Positions 31,735 through 32,289 of a DNA stretch of 32,289 nt are shown here, piece by piece. Each line of letters starts with the position of its first letter. Within the stretch, counting starts at the first letter, position 1. The stretch spans positions 1 to 32,289 of the forward strand of contig JAHDWC010000022.1 of NCBI GenBank assembly GCA_023382575.1, written 5' to 3'. The notes below the pieces were generated by a model that made no database searches, was not told the DNA's origin, and saw nothing but the letters and a program-made list of their open reading frames with translations. Origin of the DNA: Anaerolineales bacterium (GTDB taxonomy: Bacteria > Chloroflexota > Anaerolineae > Anaerolineales > Villigracilaceae). Position numbers and translations under genes: made by a program.

Positions 31735-32289
31735 ATGACACATGTTCACTTCATCGGCATTGGCGGCTCGGGGCTTTCTGCCATCGCGCGTCTGCTCAAA
31801 GAGAGCGGATACGAAGTGACCGGCTCCGACCAGACCCTTTCCCCGTTTGCCGCGGATTTGCAGAATATCGGTGTGACGATCTTCATTGGACATCATCCAC
31901 GCAATGTGAACGGCGCTGATTGGGTCGTGCGTTCTTCTGCCATAAAGGATGAAAATCCCGAGGTCGTGGCAGCGATGCAGGCAAAGATTCCCGTTTACAA
32001 ACGTGCAGACTTCCTCGGTCAGTTGATGTCAAAAAAATTGGGCATTGCCATCGCTGGGACGCACGGCAAAACCACCACCACCGCCATGACCGCATGGACA
32101 CTACATGCCATGCATCGTAATCCGTCCTTCATCATCGGCGGTACGCTCAATAACTTGAAGACAAATGCCCACTCAGGCAGTAGCGACTTGTTCGTCATCG
32201 AAGCGGATGAATATGATCGCATGTTCCTCGGACTCAAGCCACAGATTGCCGTTGTCACAAATTTGGAACATGATCATCCTGATTGTTAC
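31735..32289 (+). CDS. murC: UDP-N-acetylmuramate--L-alanine ligase (3' end cut by window edge)
   Basis: 185 residues are present of a protein usually about 450-490 long. The N-terminal nucleotide-binding domain starts HFIGIGGSGLSAIARLL (5-21), the MurC-type G-x-GGxGxSxxA motif. The ATP loop is AGTHGKTTTTAM (107-118), and EADEYDRMFL (156-165) and NLEHDHPD (176-183) are typical MurC sequences. It adds L-alanine to UDP-MurNAc. No Shine-Dalgarno is obvious in the 33-base gap upstream, but no terminator is seen either, so it probably belongs to the same transcript. murB and ftsQ, which often follow, would lie beyond the edge. Confidence 0.95.
   Translation, partial: MTHVHFIGIGGSGLSAIARLLKESGYEVTGSDQTLSPFAADLQNIGVTIFIGHHPRNVNGADWVVRSSAIKDENPEVVAAMQAKIPVYKRADFLGQLMSKKLGIAIAGTHGKTTTTAMTAWTLHAMHRNPSFIIGGTLNNLKTNAHSGSSDLFVIEADEYDRMFLGLKPQIAVVTNLEHDHPDCY

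Overview
The window looks like a chromosomal piece from a Chloroflexota bacterium, most likely class Anaerolineae. This is inferred from gene content and protein style (a dcw cluster with mraZ/rsmH and CvpA-like genes, a divergent MurG, lipoprotein adaptors and no outer-membrane genes); no marker in the window proves it. Base composition is moderate apart from one AT-rich gap at about 15503-15720. I saw no rRNA, tRNA, insertion sequence, phage gene or CRISPR array.

Left part (1-9053). A truncated YifB/ComM-type AAA ATPase on the minus strand runs off the left edge, divergent from a DUF3592 membrane protein. A small TPR-like protein follows, then a 1287-residue secreted ExeM/NucH-type nuclease on the minus strand. 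Next is an unrecognised membrane protein with a striking internal sequence duplication. A TetR-family regulator then sits behind a strong promoter and three perfectly phased 16-bp operator units, and a short-chain dehydrogenase follows it.

Transport locus (9102-13984). Two FtsX/MacB-type permeases and a LolD/MacB-type ATPase form one tight operon. A second promoter, carrying an inverted repeat over its -10, drives two paralogous lipoprotein adaptors. Together they should form a MacAB-like ABC exporter or extractor with two adaptor types.

Sugar and miscellaneous region (14057-21390). This holds a GH4 glycosidase with a CHQI motif, an orphan D-Ala-D-Ala-ligase-like ATP-grasp enzyme with an AT-rich leader, and galactokinase on the opposite strand. 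Then come a Vps62/DUF946-like membrane protein paired with an unrecognised membrane protein, and an RlmI-like methyltransferase. Most units are separated by clear hairpin terminators.

Division and cell wall cluster (21421 to right edge). A promoter with three 10-bp MraZ-type GTGGT repeats drives mraZ-rsmH-ftsL-ftsI-murF-mraY-murD-ftsW-murG-cvpA-like-murC (murC cut at the edge). Genes overlap or nearly abut. murE is missing from its usual place. ftsW and murG overlap by 80 nt, and MurG lacks several residues normally conserved in that family.

The observations most worth checking are the duplicated-motif membrane protein (6486-7295), the triple phased operator (7451-7498), the MurG divergence and ftsW/murG overprinting, and four genes whose -10 box lies only 6-8 nt before the start codon, which suggests leaderless mRNAs.
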